Origin: Thinopyrum elongatum | Taxonomy: Eukaryota; Streptophyta; Magnoliopsida; Poales; Poaceae | Direction: 5' to 3' | NCBI GenBank assembly: GCA_011799875.1 | Contig: CM022302.1 | Location: forward strand, 200,614,086 to 200,678,085 | Length of the DNA stretch: 64,000 nt | Part shown: positions 44,559 through 56,150 of the stretch, piece after piece | How the letters are laid out: each line of letters opens with the position of its first letter | How positions within the stretch are numbered: the first letter of the stretch is position 1 | The notes under the pieces: generated by a model | What the model was told of the DNA's origin: nothing | Databases searched by the model: none | Seen by the model: the letters and a program-made list of their open reading frames with translations, nothing else | Translations under genes and position numbers: made by a program

Positions 44559-46719
44559 TCCAGCCAGTTCTTGCCAGGACCTGATGGATTCTGTGGGTGG
44601 TGGTCACCAAGTTAGGCCAAAAGCCTAAGCTTGGGGGAGTACGTATTCTCACCGACATTTCATTTCATGCTCACACATTCATTGCACTTATCGTTGTTCA
44701 TCATTTCCTTTGTTTATTTGCGTCTGCTTGTTTCTTTTTTTGTGTTTGAAAAACTTTGAAAATCCAAAAATAATTCTCGCTTCTTTTTGGGTTTTCTTCT
44801 TGTTTAATTAGTTCAGAGTAGTAAAAGAAAACCCAAAAAGATTTCTCATTTCTTGTTTTGCTATTTGTTGGCAGTTCTTCGGTATAAACAGTTTTTCTCG
44901 TTTTTTTTTCTTCTTTCATTTGCTTTCTTTAGAAAAACTTAGAACTCCAAAAGGATTTTAGTGTGTTTCTCTGAATTTCTTTTCTTTTCTTTGAGTCATC
45001 ATAAGGAGAATACTTCATATGAATTGTCGAGTGGCTCTTACAAGATTCGTTGTTGATCGAATGGAAGGGCCAATATTTCCTTGTCTTCTACTGTGAATAA
45101 AGTATTTGCAGATTTTAGCTTAGTCCACAGGCACCCTTGCACCATTATTATTTTCACATCATTCGGTCGTGCAAGTGAAAGGCAAGAATGACGATGATTT
45201 GATGAAGTGACTGTGGCGAAGAAAAGCTAGTATGAACTCTCTTGTTTCTGTTTTTATAAATATGTTTAACTCATTAGCCCTGATTCAGCACATTATGAGT
45301 AACATGTTCATGATGACAATTAGAGATTATAGTTACCCATGCCATGCTTAAGTAGCTAGGAGTGAATATTGATTTATCTTAGGTGTCAACATGCATTAAA
45401 ATGATTATGATGTAGTATGTTAGGATGGGATCCTCCTCTCAAGAATTCAAGTGGCTTGGCTTGGCGCATGTTCACACATGTAGTTTATTCAAAACCAATG
45501 CAGCCTTCATGATATTTATATTCAGGGTGTTTATATCCTACTCATGCTCATATTCAATGTTAAATATTTGCAATGCATGATTATGACCGTTGTAGCTCTC
45601 TAGTTGGTCTCTTCTCAATCTATTTGCTAGCCTTCGCCTGTACTAAGCGTGAATGCTGCTTGTGCATCCAAATTCATGAAACCTAAAGTTGTCCCAAAAG
45701 AGTCCACCATATCTACCTATATATGGTATTACCCTACCGTCCCAAGTAAATTTGCATGTGCCAACTCTAATTATTCAAGTAAACATATGTTTTATGTGCC
45801 CGTACCGCTCATGGAGCGAAGAGGAGATCAATATCTTCCATGCTAAGCGGCTTATTCTCACGACGAAAGTTTATTCACTTGTCTTGCACGAGAGAGACTG
45901 GTATTTGGGATGCCCAGTCTCGTTAAACAATAACAAAATAAAATAAAACAAACTCCCCCTGGATAGTTGATTGTTGGAGGGTACCCGAGGATTTGGCTAG
46001 CCATGGATTGTGTCTGTATGGTTGTGCGGGAGTAAATATTTTCCTTTCTGCATGGGAACTGCCAATAATGTGTTTAGCATGGAAGATGTTGAAATCATTT
46101 GTCGTGACGTTGACAGGAAAACCACATCGCTCAAAATGTATTCATCTCTGTGTTAGCTCTGAGCTCTGGCACCTCTTCAAATCTCTGCTTCCCTCTTCAA
46201 AGGACCTTTTTATTTACTTTGATGTTTTTTACTTTTATTGTTGAGGCATCACCTTCTCGTTCAAGCACTAGCTTTGAGATCACAATTAACATTCTTAGTT
46301 TAACATTCATTGAGTCTAGTTGATGTTGGATGTGAGCATGACTAGCTGGATCTCCTCTACCCTGAATTACAATGTTTAGTCACTAATTGAACTTCATAGG
46401 TGCTCTGCATTTATGTTTTGCGGTCTTAGAATGGCTAGTGAGATACTATGCCATCATATTATAATTGTTTTGACAAATTGTTGGCATCTGAGATATATTA
46501 TTATTGCTCGCTAGTTGATTATGCCATTGATATGAGTAAACGTGTGTTCTGAGTGTTATCATTCACATGGTTAGTTCATGATCTTTGCTAAAAGCTTGGC
46601 TACTAGTTAAGCTTATATACGGCAACAGAAGCAAAAGAGTTTGTAAAAGTTTTTCTTTATCACTTTCAGTTTATCAACTAAATTGCTTGAAGACAAGCAT
46701 GAGTTAAGCTTGGGGGAGT
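44559..46719 (+). other. Non-coding 3' interior of element C
   Basis: Contains AGCCTAAGCTTGGGGGAGTA at 44620-44639 and a second AAGCTTGGGGGAGT directly before the LTR (polypurine tract, 46706-46719). The module 45600-46230 matches elements A and B: CCACCATATCTACCTAT at 45704-45720, CCCGTACCGCTCATGGAGCG near 45799. No long frame. Confidence 0.6.
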
Positions 46720-48128
46720 TGATACATCTCCAACGTATCTACCTTTTCAAACACTTTTGCTCTTGTTTTGGACTCTAATTTGCATGATTTGAATGAAATT
46801 AACCCGGATAGATGATGTTTTCAGCAGAACTATCATGGTGTTGTTTTTGTGCAGAAATAAAAGTTCTCAGAATTGGACGAAACTTGGCAGAGATTTTTCA
46901 TTGAATAAATAAAAAATACCGGTGCAAATATCCACGGGAGAGGGGCCACCTGCTGTCCACAGTACAACAAGGCGCGTCTACCCCCAAGGGCGCGCCTTGA
47001 TGTCTTCTGGGGCCCACATGTGGCCGCCTAACCTAATTCCACCTCCATAAGTAACGTCTTCCTGAGAAAAAAACAAGAGAAGAAGTTTCATCGCGTTTTA
47101 AGATACGGAGTCGCCGCCATCTCCTACTCTTCATCGGGAGGGCTGGTCTGGAGTCCGTTTGGGGCTCCGGAGAGGGGGATTCATGGTCGTCGTCATCAAC
47201 CCTTCTTCATCAACAATTCCATGATGCTCACCACCTGGAGTGAGTAATTCCTTCATTGGATTGCTGGACGATGATGGAGATCGATGATATTTGTCATGAA
47301 TCAAGTCAATTTGTTAGGGCTTGATCCCTAGTATCCACTATGTTCTGGGATTGATGTTTCTATGACTTTGCTATGCTTAATGCTTGTCACTAGGGCCCGA
47401 GTGCCATGATTTCAGATCTGAACCTATTATGTTTTCATGAATATATATGAGTTCTTGATCCTATCTGCTAGTTATATGCACTTGTTATTGTTTTGAACCG
47501 TAGACCCCAAGGTGACAATAATTGGGATACTCTCCGGGGATGACTGTAATTCGAGGAGTTCATGTATTCACCATGTGTTAATGCTTTGATCTGGTTCTCT
47601 ATTAGAAGGAGGCCTAAATTACCCTAAGATTTCCTTATCGACCCCACTGCCACGGGAGGGTAGGACAAAAGATGTCATGCAAGTTCTTATTATAAGCACG
47701 TATGACTATATAAGGAATACATGCCTACATTGAATTGATGAATTAGAGCTATTTTGTATCGCTCTAGGTTGTGACTGTTACATGATGAATGTCATCCATA
47801 CAATTATCCATCACTGGTCCAATGCCTATGCTTTGCTTGTATTGTCTTTGCTAAGTTACTATTGTTGATGCTATTACAGTCACTTCAAAAGTGCTAATAT
47901 CATTGTTACTGTTACTATTGCTATTGTTGCCGCTACTATCAAAACTATCATACTACTGTGCTACTCATACTTTGCTGCAGAGAAATAACTTCTCAGGTGT
48001 GGTTCAATTGACAACTCAACTACTAAGCCTTATAAATATTCTTTGGCTCCCCTTGTGTTGAATCAATAATTTTGGTTGAAATACTACCCTCGAAGACTGT
48101 TATGATCCCCTATACTTGTGGGTCATCA
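46720..48128 (+). repeat. 3' LTR of element C
   Basis: Begins TGATACATCTCCAACGTATC and ends CTTGTGGGTCATCA. It shares only the terminal 20 or so bases with the A/B LTRs, and is otherwise a different LTR. A low-complexity GTTACTGTTACTATTGCTAT-type stretch lies at about 47905-47940. Confidence 0.8.
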
Positions 48129-50997
48129 GTGGCAACGAAGAGCAAACCTTCATAGCGCAACACGACGTATCATACAAGCACTCCACTCATATGCACGTTC
48201 GTACCCGATGTCTACCCCAACCAACAGAAACTCCAGAGTGCAAGACGACTTTTCGTACGAGCGCACATGCTCGTATGACAGGGTGATGTTGGGCATGGAC
48301 TTCCAGAGCTAAAGGCGGCATATCATACGACCGCACTCGGTCGTACGCACGCTCGTATGAGGGCACTAATACCCCCATTTTGATTATATTTGACATCTGA
48401 GGTTGATGGGGTATTTTCTAACCGATTATTTTCTTTGTAATTTCATTTAATTACCTTTGAAGCTCCTTAACCAATAAATCTTTGGAACCTATGTTTTATT
48501 TTATTTTATTTTTTGGTTGGGTATACGAACTCCATTTGTATACTGACTCGATGTGTTTATTTTGTGTGTTATTTTCGCGTGGACTTGAACCTTATGTGGT
48601 GATGTGTACGGTGTGGTGCCAACTATATGAAGATCCACACAAAAAACTTGGTTGCTTCCATTTGATAAGTTTCAACTAAAAGTGTGCAGTAATATTTTCC
48701 AATTTGAACCTTGCTCGAATAGAAGTTTTTTAGTAGTAAGTTGCCCACCTTAAGTGAGAATCCTCTTTTTAATTAGGCACTTAGGAGTTGCACACTTGTG
48801 TTTTATATGTTGCCTCTCATGCACTTCATCCCAAGCTAGGGGTACTCGCAAATTCCACAACATAGTTTGTTGACTTGAGCGTGGTGCTTAGGTTAATGAA
48901 GCGATCATTGTGAGGCATATGTTTTTATCACTTGTGTTGCTAATTCTTTGTCCTACAAAAAAATTTGAAAAACTTCAAATGGCAGAAAAATATTTCCTTT
49001 TCCTTTTTAGTTTGTTTCTGCAGGTTCTATCGGAGGGAAACCACTGGACCACAAGAAGGAAATCATAGAAGCAAGGCCCATGTCCAATAAAGGAGAGGGT
49101 ATTTGAATCTCCATGGTAAAAATATCTAACCCTTCCTTAAACTTAAGCTTGGGGAGGTAACACTTCTCGCACTCTCCTTTAATAACTGCATTTTCTCTTT
49201 TATTTTGTAATTTTCTCGAGATTGGTATTGCAAAGTTCTAAGCTTGGGGGCGTTATGTTTGCATGTGTTGGGTCATATAATAGGTTTTTCGTGTACTCGT
49301 GTGTCCCGTTGTTTTAACATGCTTGACTTGCTTTAGTTTCACCTAGCATGATGAAATCTTGTGACCCTCTAAAACACATTGCCATGTTCTTTTATCAAAA
49401 ATAACAATAAAGGAGTCATTTGAACTTGTGCCTTTCTTTTACCTAATTACATAAGTTGGGAAATCTAGTGGTGGCTTGATTAGCAATTGAATGATTGTAG
49501 CGGCTTTTTGTTGATGAACCCAACACCTTTGGTTAATCCGGGATGCTCAACAGGGTTATCCCAGCCAAACTATCCGCTCGGGGTACTTAGCTTCCGAGTC
49601 TTATGCAACATGACACCACGATATTCTTGTGTAGTGTTCAAGTTCTTTATGACTAAAGCAAGTTTGAAGCCTTTGCACTTCTGTTCATCTTATTTTGCTA
49701 GCCTCTACGGTACCGTGCATTGCCCACTCTCACATCTGAGACTTGGCGCGTACTTCATAGGTATATCCAAACCCGTGGGAGGACTTTCTCTTGTTCTCCT
49801 ACACATAAAACACCAGATCTCCATAAAACAGCCACCATACCTATCTACCATGGCATTTTCACAGCCATTCCGAGTATGTCGCCTTGCATGATCATAGTAT
49901 TGCTAGCGCGATATTTTTATGGCTTGTCCATTTTTATTTCTATGCTACACCTGATCATTGCACATATTGTACACTTTTAGAGGCACATCATATAGAGTTT
50001 CTCTCATGTTGTGAGTTTTGAGTTATGATTATTTTAATTGAAGTGTGCCAATAGAAAGTGTATTGATCCTCATTGTAAGGTGTTGCTTCTACCCATAAAA
50101 TGTGAGAGAGCAAATAAAAGATGCACCACGTAGGTGCCACAAAAAAAGAAAAAAGGTGAGGAAGAGAGAAAGAGCAACACCATTATCTTTTTTAGTATAC
50201 ACTTGTGCTTCAAAGTAGCACCACTCCATGCATTGTAAAGTAGAAAGTTTCATGAGCTTCATGTTTTATACTAGTGGGGAAATTACAGTACTAAACTTGG
50301 CTTGTAAATTCTGATGACGAGCTTCCTCGAATGCTCGAAGTATTCATGAGCAAGCAAGCTAGATGCACAACTAAGTCCACGAGAGAGCTTTCACATATTC
50401 ATAGCTCTATGTGCATCCTAGTTGCATGGAGATCCCTACTCCTTGTGTTGACATCGATCATAAGACCTTCTCCATTTCCTAATGGTTGGCTGCCTTGATG
50501 CAAGACTTTCTTCGTTTTTGACTTCTCAAATCCCAATCATTATTCTATTTTCCCTTTAAGTGTGAGGCATAGACTTGTGCTCAGCTCTGCATAGGTAGTT
50601 GAGTAGTTGATTAACGCAGACAGACGATCTTGCTATTGTACCTGGTATGCCTTGGGTTGGTGTTCTTGAAGCGATCGCTAATGCATAATTTCTTTTGTCT
50701 ATGACGAACATTGCTATGTTCCCAACATAGTATTAACATTCTCTCTAAACCTTTGGAAATTGGAATTTGGACTCCACAAAAATATTTCCTCTTTTTGGAC
50801 CTCCATAGCAATGGAACTAAGAGGATTGTAGGTATTACTCCCATGCTAGCTAACTTTTTCAAGCTTGCACAATGAACATGTATATCACTTTTGGACTTTA
50901 GTATTCAATGTGTGTTTAGAGCTAGCAACCATGAGCTTAGGTAGCTAACCTTCTTACTCAAGGAAGAGCAAGGTTTAAGCTTGGGTAGGTTTATGGA
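48129..50997 (+). mobile_element. Element D: decayed 3' interior of an Athila-like element
   Basis: No intact frame. A basic, Tyr/Arg-rich frame remnant (48120-48360) has repeated TCGTA(C/T)GA and CGCTCGTATGAG words. AAGCTTGGGG-type runs occur at 49146, 49245 and 50990. The part at 49640-49890 has GCTAGCCTCTACGGTACCGTG and CCACCATACCTATCTACCAT, which I associate with common Triticeae gypsy 3' interiors. The part at 50200-50480 (CTTGTGCTTCAAAGTAGCACC, TACTAGTGGGGAAAT) is also typical of these. The 5' part is absent. Confidence 0.5.
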
Positions 50998-52201
50998 TCC
51001 ATATTTTATGCATTTTCATAGCTCATTTTGTGCACATTATCTTCGTACATCAAGTTATATCATCTCCCATTAAGCCAACTACATGTCCATATGCATGATT
51101 TCCATTTTTATCCTTTTCACCGTGAGCATTGCATAATCTTTATTCTTTGTTAGTTTTATTAGTTTTCTTTGTCTTTATGTGTTTTTTAGGTGATGAGGAC
51201 TTCCCGTGCACTTACCATGATGAAAGGAGTTCAAATGGTGGGCATCCAGGCCCCAAACTTAGCCGTTTCGGAGAATGAAAAAATCATTGTTCCAACGTAC
51301 TCAAAACCAAGATCTAAAACCATAAATGGACCAATGTCGTTCATATAAATCCAACGAGCCCAAGAACATCAAATTCCAAGTTCGTATGAAGAAATGGCAG
51401 CCAATTTACCGAAGAGGGCCACAACAAAAGATGGCGTTTCACATGACTAGATCTCATCGTATGTGCGGTTGTATAGAAGAAAATCATGCCCGAAAGCTGC
51501 CTCTTCATATGGGTTTCTTCACTGATTTCATTCCGGTTTGTTCCTACAACTTCCTTGTCCTTCAAGGGATGTTTGGGGAGATGATAAGGTTCACCTAGAG
51601 CCCTTGGATCAAAGGAGAGATGCTACATCAACTAGGGAGGCTACGGGAGAGCTCTTATATAGACACCTTCAACCCTGGCCGCCGCCATCATCCATCATAT
51701 TTGTCATTCATCTCCACATCCAGCCGCTGTCCACATCAAGAACAACATAGTTTCAACCAAGAGGGAGACAGAAGGGAACCGCTGCCTGATGGGGGCGGCC
51801 TTGGGCCGCCGCTGCTGCGCCACTATCATCCGCACCGCCATCACCACCAGCATCATATCTTCTTCCTCCTCCATCACGGTCTCCTTGATGAGTTGTAATA
51901 ACTATTGAGCCCCCTTTTATGTGATGTTATTTGAGTAATTGTTGGCTATGGGTCGGTCGATTAGTAGGTGGTTATTTGATATGTATATAGTCTATTTATG
52001 TGTCTTCCTCAGTGTTGCTTATTTACCTCTGCGGTAATTTAGTGATTGGAGGCATTCAATCCATTGGTGTAGTTGGAGACGTTCAACTCTTAGGCCACAC
52101 ATGAAGTTGATAGATGGTTGTGGAAACCGAAAGACCTGCGATGTGACAGGTGCGAACATCTTAAGGGGAACACAATTATTCTAGGAGCATGGTTGTCCAT
52201 A
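50998..52201 (+). repeat. Probable 3' LTR of element D
   Basis: Follows AAGCTTGGGTAGG. It contains a promoter-like CTTATATAGACACC at about 51654, a CCGCCGCCATC/CACCACCAGCATC-rich leader (51680-51890) and TGTAATAACTATTGAG at 51893, an LTR-like order. The exact ends are not established because the CACTA transposon begins at 52202 and no matching 5' LTR is in the window. Confidence 0.4.
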
Positions 52202-52620
52202 CACTACAAAAAAACACTTCCATGATGATACGTGTTTGTCACAGTAGGTCACGTTTTCTGTCATGCATGTACATCCATGACGATTTTATGAAAGAATCAA
52301 GATAGTCATACCTGTGCTGTCGTAGAAGTGTTCCATGACAATACCAAAATTATCATCACGGAAGTGTCCACTTCCATGACGATAAATGGGGCGTCATGGA
52401 AGTTCTTTCGTCAAGGGTAACCGACACGTGGCATCCACCATAACGGGTCGCCGTTAAGCTATTGGGTTCCGATTTGGATCTGATAACCCATTAACAGCCA
52501 GGACCAATGGGGATTTTCCACGTGTAAAATCATCATTGGCCGGAGGAAACATGTGTCGGCTCCTCGGTGGGCCAGATGTCGTCCATCCAATAGAGGAGAC
52601 GTGCCTATGATACGTCGACA
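52202..52620. repeat. CACTA terminus and subterminal repeats
   Basis: After the CACTA end, CTTCCATGA(C/T)GAT words occur in both orientations (52217, 52372; ACGGAAGTG at 52357; TCATGGAAGT at 52394), together with CATCCATGACGATTTTATGA. Such clustered short repeats are where CACTA-encoded proteins bind (family knowledge). Confidence 0.75.
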
Positions 52621-53480
52621 TGTGGCAGGGCCCAACAGAGGCCCATATAGGTTAAAAAGGCCGGCCCAGTCAAAGGCTAGTAGTATTTACTCAGGTACTA
52701 GTGGGCCAGCCCACTAACGGCCTGCTTAAATATGGCCCATTTACGACCCAAAGCCAGATCTGGCCCGTTAATTGTTCGCCGAGTATTTGGGCCCAATTAC
52801 GGCCTAGTGACATTTCGGCATGTTAGAGGCCCGATGTAGACATGGGCCCATTTCAGCCCGGTGTGTCTTTCGGGCTAGGAATGGCCCGTGCTGCCCATGG
52901 GCCATATATGGTTCGACGCGACATCTGGTCCACTAACGGCCCATGATCAAGGTGGCAACAGTTCAACCCAACGTGACTTTGGGCCTGTTAAAGGCCTATC
53001 GTATAATTTGGTCCGTTGATGCCTCTACTAAGCTTTCGGCCTCTTAAAGGCCCATGATATCAGTGGGCCAACTAAGGCCTGAGATATGTTTCGGCCTGGT
53101 ATTGGCCCGTCATATAACTGGGCCAATAATGGCCCGGTCTACATTTCAGCCTGCTAAAGGCCCGTGGACGACTATTGAAAATTAAGGCCCAACATGCATT
53201 TCGGCCTGCTAAAGGCCCATGGTATCTTCTGGGTCGTAACAGGCCAAAAGAATATTCAGCCTGTTAATGGCCCGAAGCTACATGGGCCCAACTAAGCGCT
53301 GGGTCCACTAAAGGCCCAACTAAACTTTGGGCCGAATGTAGGACCGTGTAAGTTGTGGGCCTGGCGCAAAGTGTGAAGGCCCCAATGGCCTTTCAGGCCC
53401 AAGAAAGTTGCAGGCCTGCCAAATTGTGTCCCGCTAAAATGCAGGCCCGTTAGAGGCGAATGTTTCGGCCCGGTCGCCTA
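52620..53480. repeat. Degenerate GGCC array near the CACTA end
   Basis: About twenty variants of a roughly 45-60-bp unit with AAAGGCCCA(T/A), TTTCGGCCTG(C/T)TAAAGGCCC and GGGCCAACTA words. The composition differs sharply from the flanks. No frame. Confidence 0.7.
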
Positions 53481-53846
53481 CATCAGATTTTCACCATTTT
53501 TTCAGATAGCGAATGATGGCATATACGGTAACTAGTAGGAATTAAGAACAAACCTACTCTATACAATAAAGAAATTACGGCATAGTAACTTAGAGTAAAC
53601 CTACACTATACAATAAAGGATTTATGGTATATTACATCCACTGGGCATCGAAGTTCGCCACTAGTGATCATAAAGCGCAACGAAGAAGCAGATTACAAAA
53701 ACTGGGCGCCATTGCAGCGTAACAAAATAATACTGAACCAAGACCACTTCCAGGACAGATCAAGAAAGGTTAGCCTTGCGCGGGAGCTGCTACGCAAGCT
53801 GCTGAGCAAGGTTGTGAGACTGGCCTAGCATGTCAGTCATAGCTTC
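53481..53846. other. 3' flank of the CACTA accessory gene
   Basis: Probable 3' untranslated/terminal DNA between the GGCC array and the last exon. It contains a short direct repeat, TACTCTATACAATAAAG(A/G) type, at about 53554 and 53604. No frame. Confidence 0.45.
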
Positions 53847-53849
53847 CAG

Positions 53850-54161
53850 CTATAGCTGTTTAGCAATGAGGTTCTCATTGGTGTTCTCCGCGATCTTCCT
53901 TAGTGATAGGACTTCAAGTCGAAGTTTAGTTGTAGAATGCCTTTCTGCTTGAACTTGGGACTGAAGAAGTCGAACTGATTCAGACAGCGAATTATGTGAG
54001 GTTGTCTGACTGCTAGTCTCAAGCAACTTGAACACTTCATCAAGACAAGACTTTGGGGTTGTCTCGCTATCTTCAAGATGTTTTGCCTTCTTTGCTGTAA
54101 TATATGTTGGGTTTGTCTCACAGCCTTCAGCAGACTTGTGCATGCCATCAGGCATATCACC
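53850..54161 (-). CDS. CACTA accessory protein, C-terminal exon (coiled coil)
   Basis: After an acceptor (CTTGTTTCAG, minus, ending at 54162) the frame reads GDMPDGMHKSAEGCETNP, then SSQTTSHNSLSESVRLLQSQ and LRLEVLSLRKIAENTNENLI and stops at 53850. Heptad-like Leu spacing predicts a short coiled coil. Acidic/Gln-rich C-termini of this kind follow the Transposase_24-type domain in plant CACTA accessory proteins. It belongs with the exons at 61910-63280; the LTR element E lies in between. Confidence 0.6.
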   Translation of the reverse strand, partial: GDMPDGMHKSAEGCETNPTYITAKKAKHLEDSETTPKSCLDEVFKLLETSSQTTSHNSLSESVRLLQSQVQAERHSTTKLRLEVLSLRKIAENTNENLIAKQL

Positions 54162-55080
54162 CTGAAACAAGCAGAGAGATGACAGGTTTTGCACATGTAT
54201 AAACAAAGATGGTAACTGTGCTGTCAGTTCCATCCAATTTCAAATTAGAAAATAAAGAGTCAGTTCAAAATATCAATAGCATAATTTGGCATTGTTCATA
54301 ATGCAGGCAGCTTCACCACACTACTGGATTACCATGTCAACAAAACAAGCATAGATGAAGGGCAAAGACAATCATTGTAACTATTTTGGTTAATGTGCAT
54401 GGCATGTTGTTCATATCATCAACCACATCAGTAAGATAAAACAGGAGATGACAAGGTTCAAACATGGGTGGCTTCACCACACACTGGATTATAGATCCAC
54501 AAAAACAAGCATACATATAGGGAGTGTTGAGTAATGTGCATGGTATGAATAAGGAATTTTGTTTTACAACTAAAACTTGGAACTTACAGTTGTTGCGAAC
54601 ATGCAGTTTGATAGAAACAGCAAACGAAACAGCAGTTGATGATAGGGAGTATGAGCAAATTAAACAGCAGTTGAGGATAAAGGCTTTAGAAGGACTGACT
54701 TACATTAACAGTAAACACCGGCTCTATAATGCCCTTCTCCATGTCAAGGGAAGGATAACTCAAGAATTTCAGCACAGAAACTTCTTCATAAGCATTGCAT
54801 GTACTCTACATTTTGTAGAGAGTAATTATAGATATGATAATACTGGAAGGGATAGAGGATAATGAAGATAAGATGCAGATTGATGCTACATAATCAACTA
54901 CCAATCCCTGTAAGTACAAGCGTTATAGGACAAAATGTACTCACAAGAGCAATGGGCTACACTTCTGCACTGGCAGTGTCTGTGTATTCAACTTTTTGGT
55001 AAGATTAAATATAGATCTGATATTTTTTAGTAAATGGTGGGCGAGGGAGATAAGATGCAGAATGCTACACAATGAACCAA

Positions 55081-55160
55081 TCCCTCCTTCCCATAATATA
55101 AGAGTGTTTTGTACACTGGTGTACTGTACAAAACGCTCTTATATTATGGGACGGAGGGAG
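55081..55160. mobile_element. Stowaway MITE (near-perfect 80-bp hairpin)
   Basis: TCCCTCCTTCCCATAATATA at the left pairs with TATATTATGGGACGGAGGGA at the right. The halves fold around GTACACTGGTGTAC. TA follows on the right. Ends and size fit the common Triticeae Stowaway type. Confidence 0.9.
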
Positions 55161-55358
55161 TAGCTGTTAATGTAACTACAGTGATAGACGATGTTCAGTC
55201 CTTACAAGAGGACTGCAGAGCTAAACCTCTTCAAAAGCATTGGGTTGATTCTAAATTTATGTATGAGTAGATACAGATCTTATAATGTCCACCAAATGGA
55301 GGATAACGAGGCTAACATGTGCAGTGATGCTACATAATCAACCAGCTATGAAAGTAAA

Positions 55359-55363
55359 TATGG
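55359..55363. repeat. Left target-site duplication of element E (TATGG)
   Basis: TATGG recurs at 61881-61885, immediately outside the right LTR. Confidence 0.92.
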
Positions 55364-56122
55364 TGTTGGGGATATTCCCCATGACCAAGACCCAGCTCAT
55401 AAGGATAACCCGCCCTAAGGCTTAAGTCATTTCTGGGTTTAAGTCGCCCTGACGTTAAGTCGTCTCTGGACTTAAGCAGCCCTGTTAAGTCATCTCAGAT
55501 CCTGACCCGGCTGGTGAGACCCGGCGGGTGAGACCCGGCAGGTGAGTCTGGCAGATTGTAAGCCGGTAGATTGTGACCTAGCAGATTGTAAGCTGGCAGA
55601 CAGTTATGACCTAGTAGACAGATTATGACCCGGCAGATGCATGGAGTCATGAAGATGAGTCTCAGAGATGAGTCGCCTAGAGTTAAGAAGCCCAAGGCAT
55701 TAAGAAGCCCATGAAGAGAAGCCCAGGGTTAAGAAGCTTGCGATGGGAAGTCATAATAGGCTAAGTCCTAATCCTACTAGGACTCTACATGTAACCCGCC
55801 CCGTCAACTTATATAAGGAGGGGCGGGGCACCCCAAGAGGGTCAAGGTTTTTCTAGATGTCTCAAGAGACAGGTCTTAGACAGATCAAAATAGATCCTCT
55901 CGAGATAGAGGTATTGAAACCTCGCCCTTGTAACCGAGATCGTGGTCATCATCAATATAAATCAAGCAGGATGTAGGCTTTTACCTTCACCGTGAGGGGT
56001 CGAGCCTGGGTAAACCTCTGTGTCCTTTGTCCCGCTTAGCCCCTCTCAAGCTACCAGTTAGATGCGTTGGCCTCATTGCTAAGTCCTGACACTAGGACAT
56101 CTGTCGTGACAAAACCACGACA
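55364..56122 (+). repeat. 5' LTR of element E (759 bp)
   Basis: Starts TGTTGGGGATATTCCCC (the first 17 bases include a palindrome) and ends AAACCACGACA. TATA-like TTATATAAGG at 55809-55818. It has a short GACCCGGCAGATTGTAAGCC-type minisatellite (55500-55640). Confidence 0.93.
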
Positions 56123-56150
56123 GTTGACGCCCACCGTGGGGCCTGCGCAC
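56123..56150 (+). promoter_or_regulatory. Primer-binding site region of element E
   Basis: GTTGACGCCCACCGTGGGGC follows the LTR. Similar GGCGCCCACCGTGGGG sites follow the 5' LTR of many plant gypsy elements. The tRNA is not assigned. Confidence 0.55.

Larger units (their letters stand above)
43737..48128 (+). mobile_element. Element C: 3' part of an Athila-like LTR retrotransposon
   Basis: Begins abruptly at the end of the element B LTR with a gag-like frame, continues through a long non-coding 3' interior, and ends in an LTR (46720-48128). No protease, RT or integrase is left. Its 5' half is missing, as is B's 5' end, so B may have inserted into C before a deletion. The LTR-end words and gag-like protein fit Triticeae Athila-like elements (inference). 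Confidence 0.7.
54300..55363. repeat. Intron of the CACTA gene with diverged repeats
   Basis: GGCTTCACCACACACTGGATTA-type copies lie at about 54307 and 54470 and TAATGTGCATGG(C/T)ATG at 54392 and 54533. ATAAGATGCAG-(T)-GATGCTACATAATCAAC-type copies lie at about 54867, 55047 and 55308. A further copy of the exon-boundary word GTACTCACAAGAGCAATG is at 54937-54954. Confidence 0.55.

Noticed and set aside
48118..48360. Regulatory array from repeated TCGTATGA/TCGTACGA words
   Set aside because: More simply explained as a remnant of an Arg/Ser/Tyr-rich coding segment of element D; copies are few and irregular.
54524..54862. Plus-strand frame of 112 codons in the CACTA intron
   Set aside because: Lies in repeat-containing intron, opposite strand to the gene, no recognised domain.
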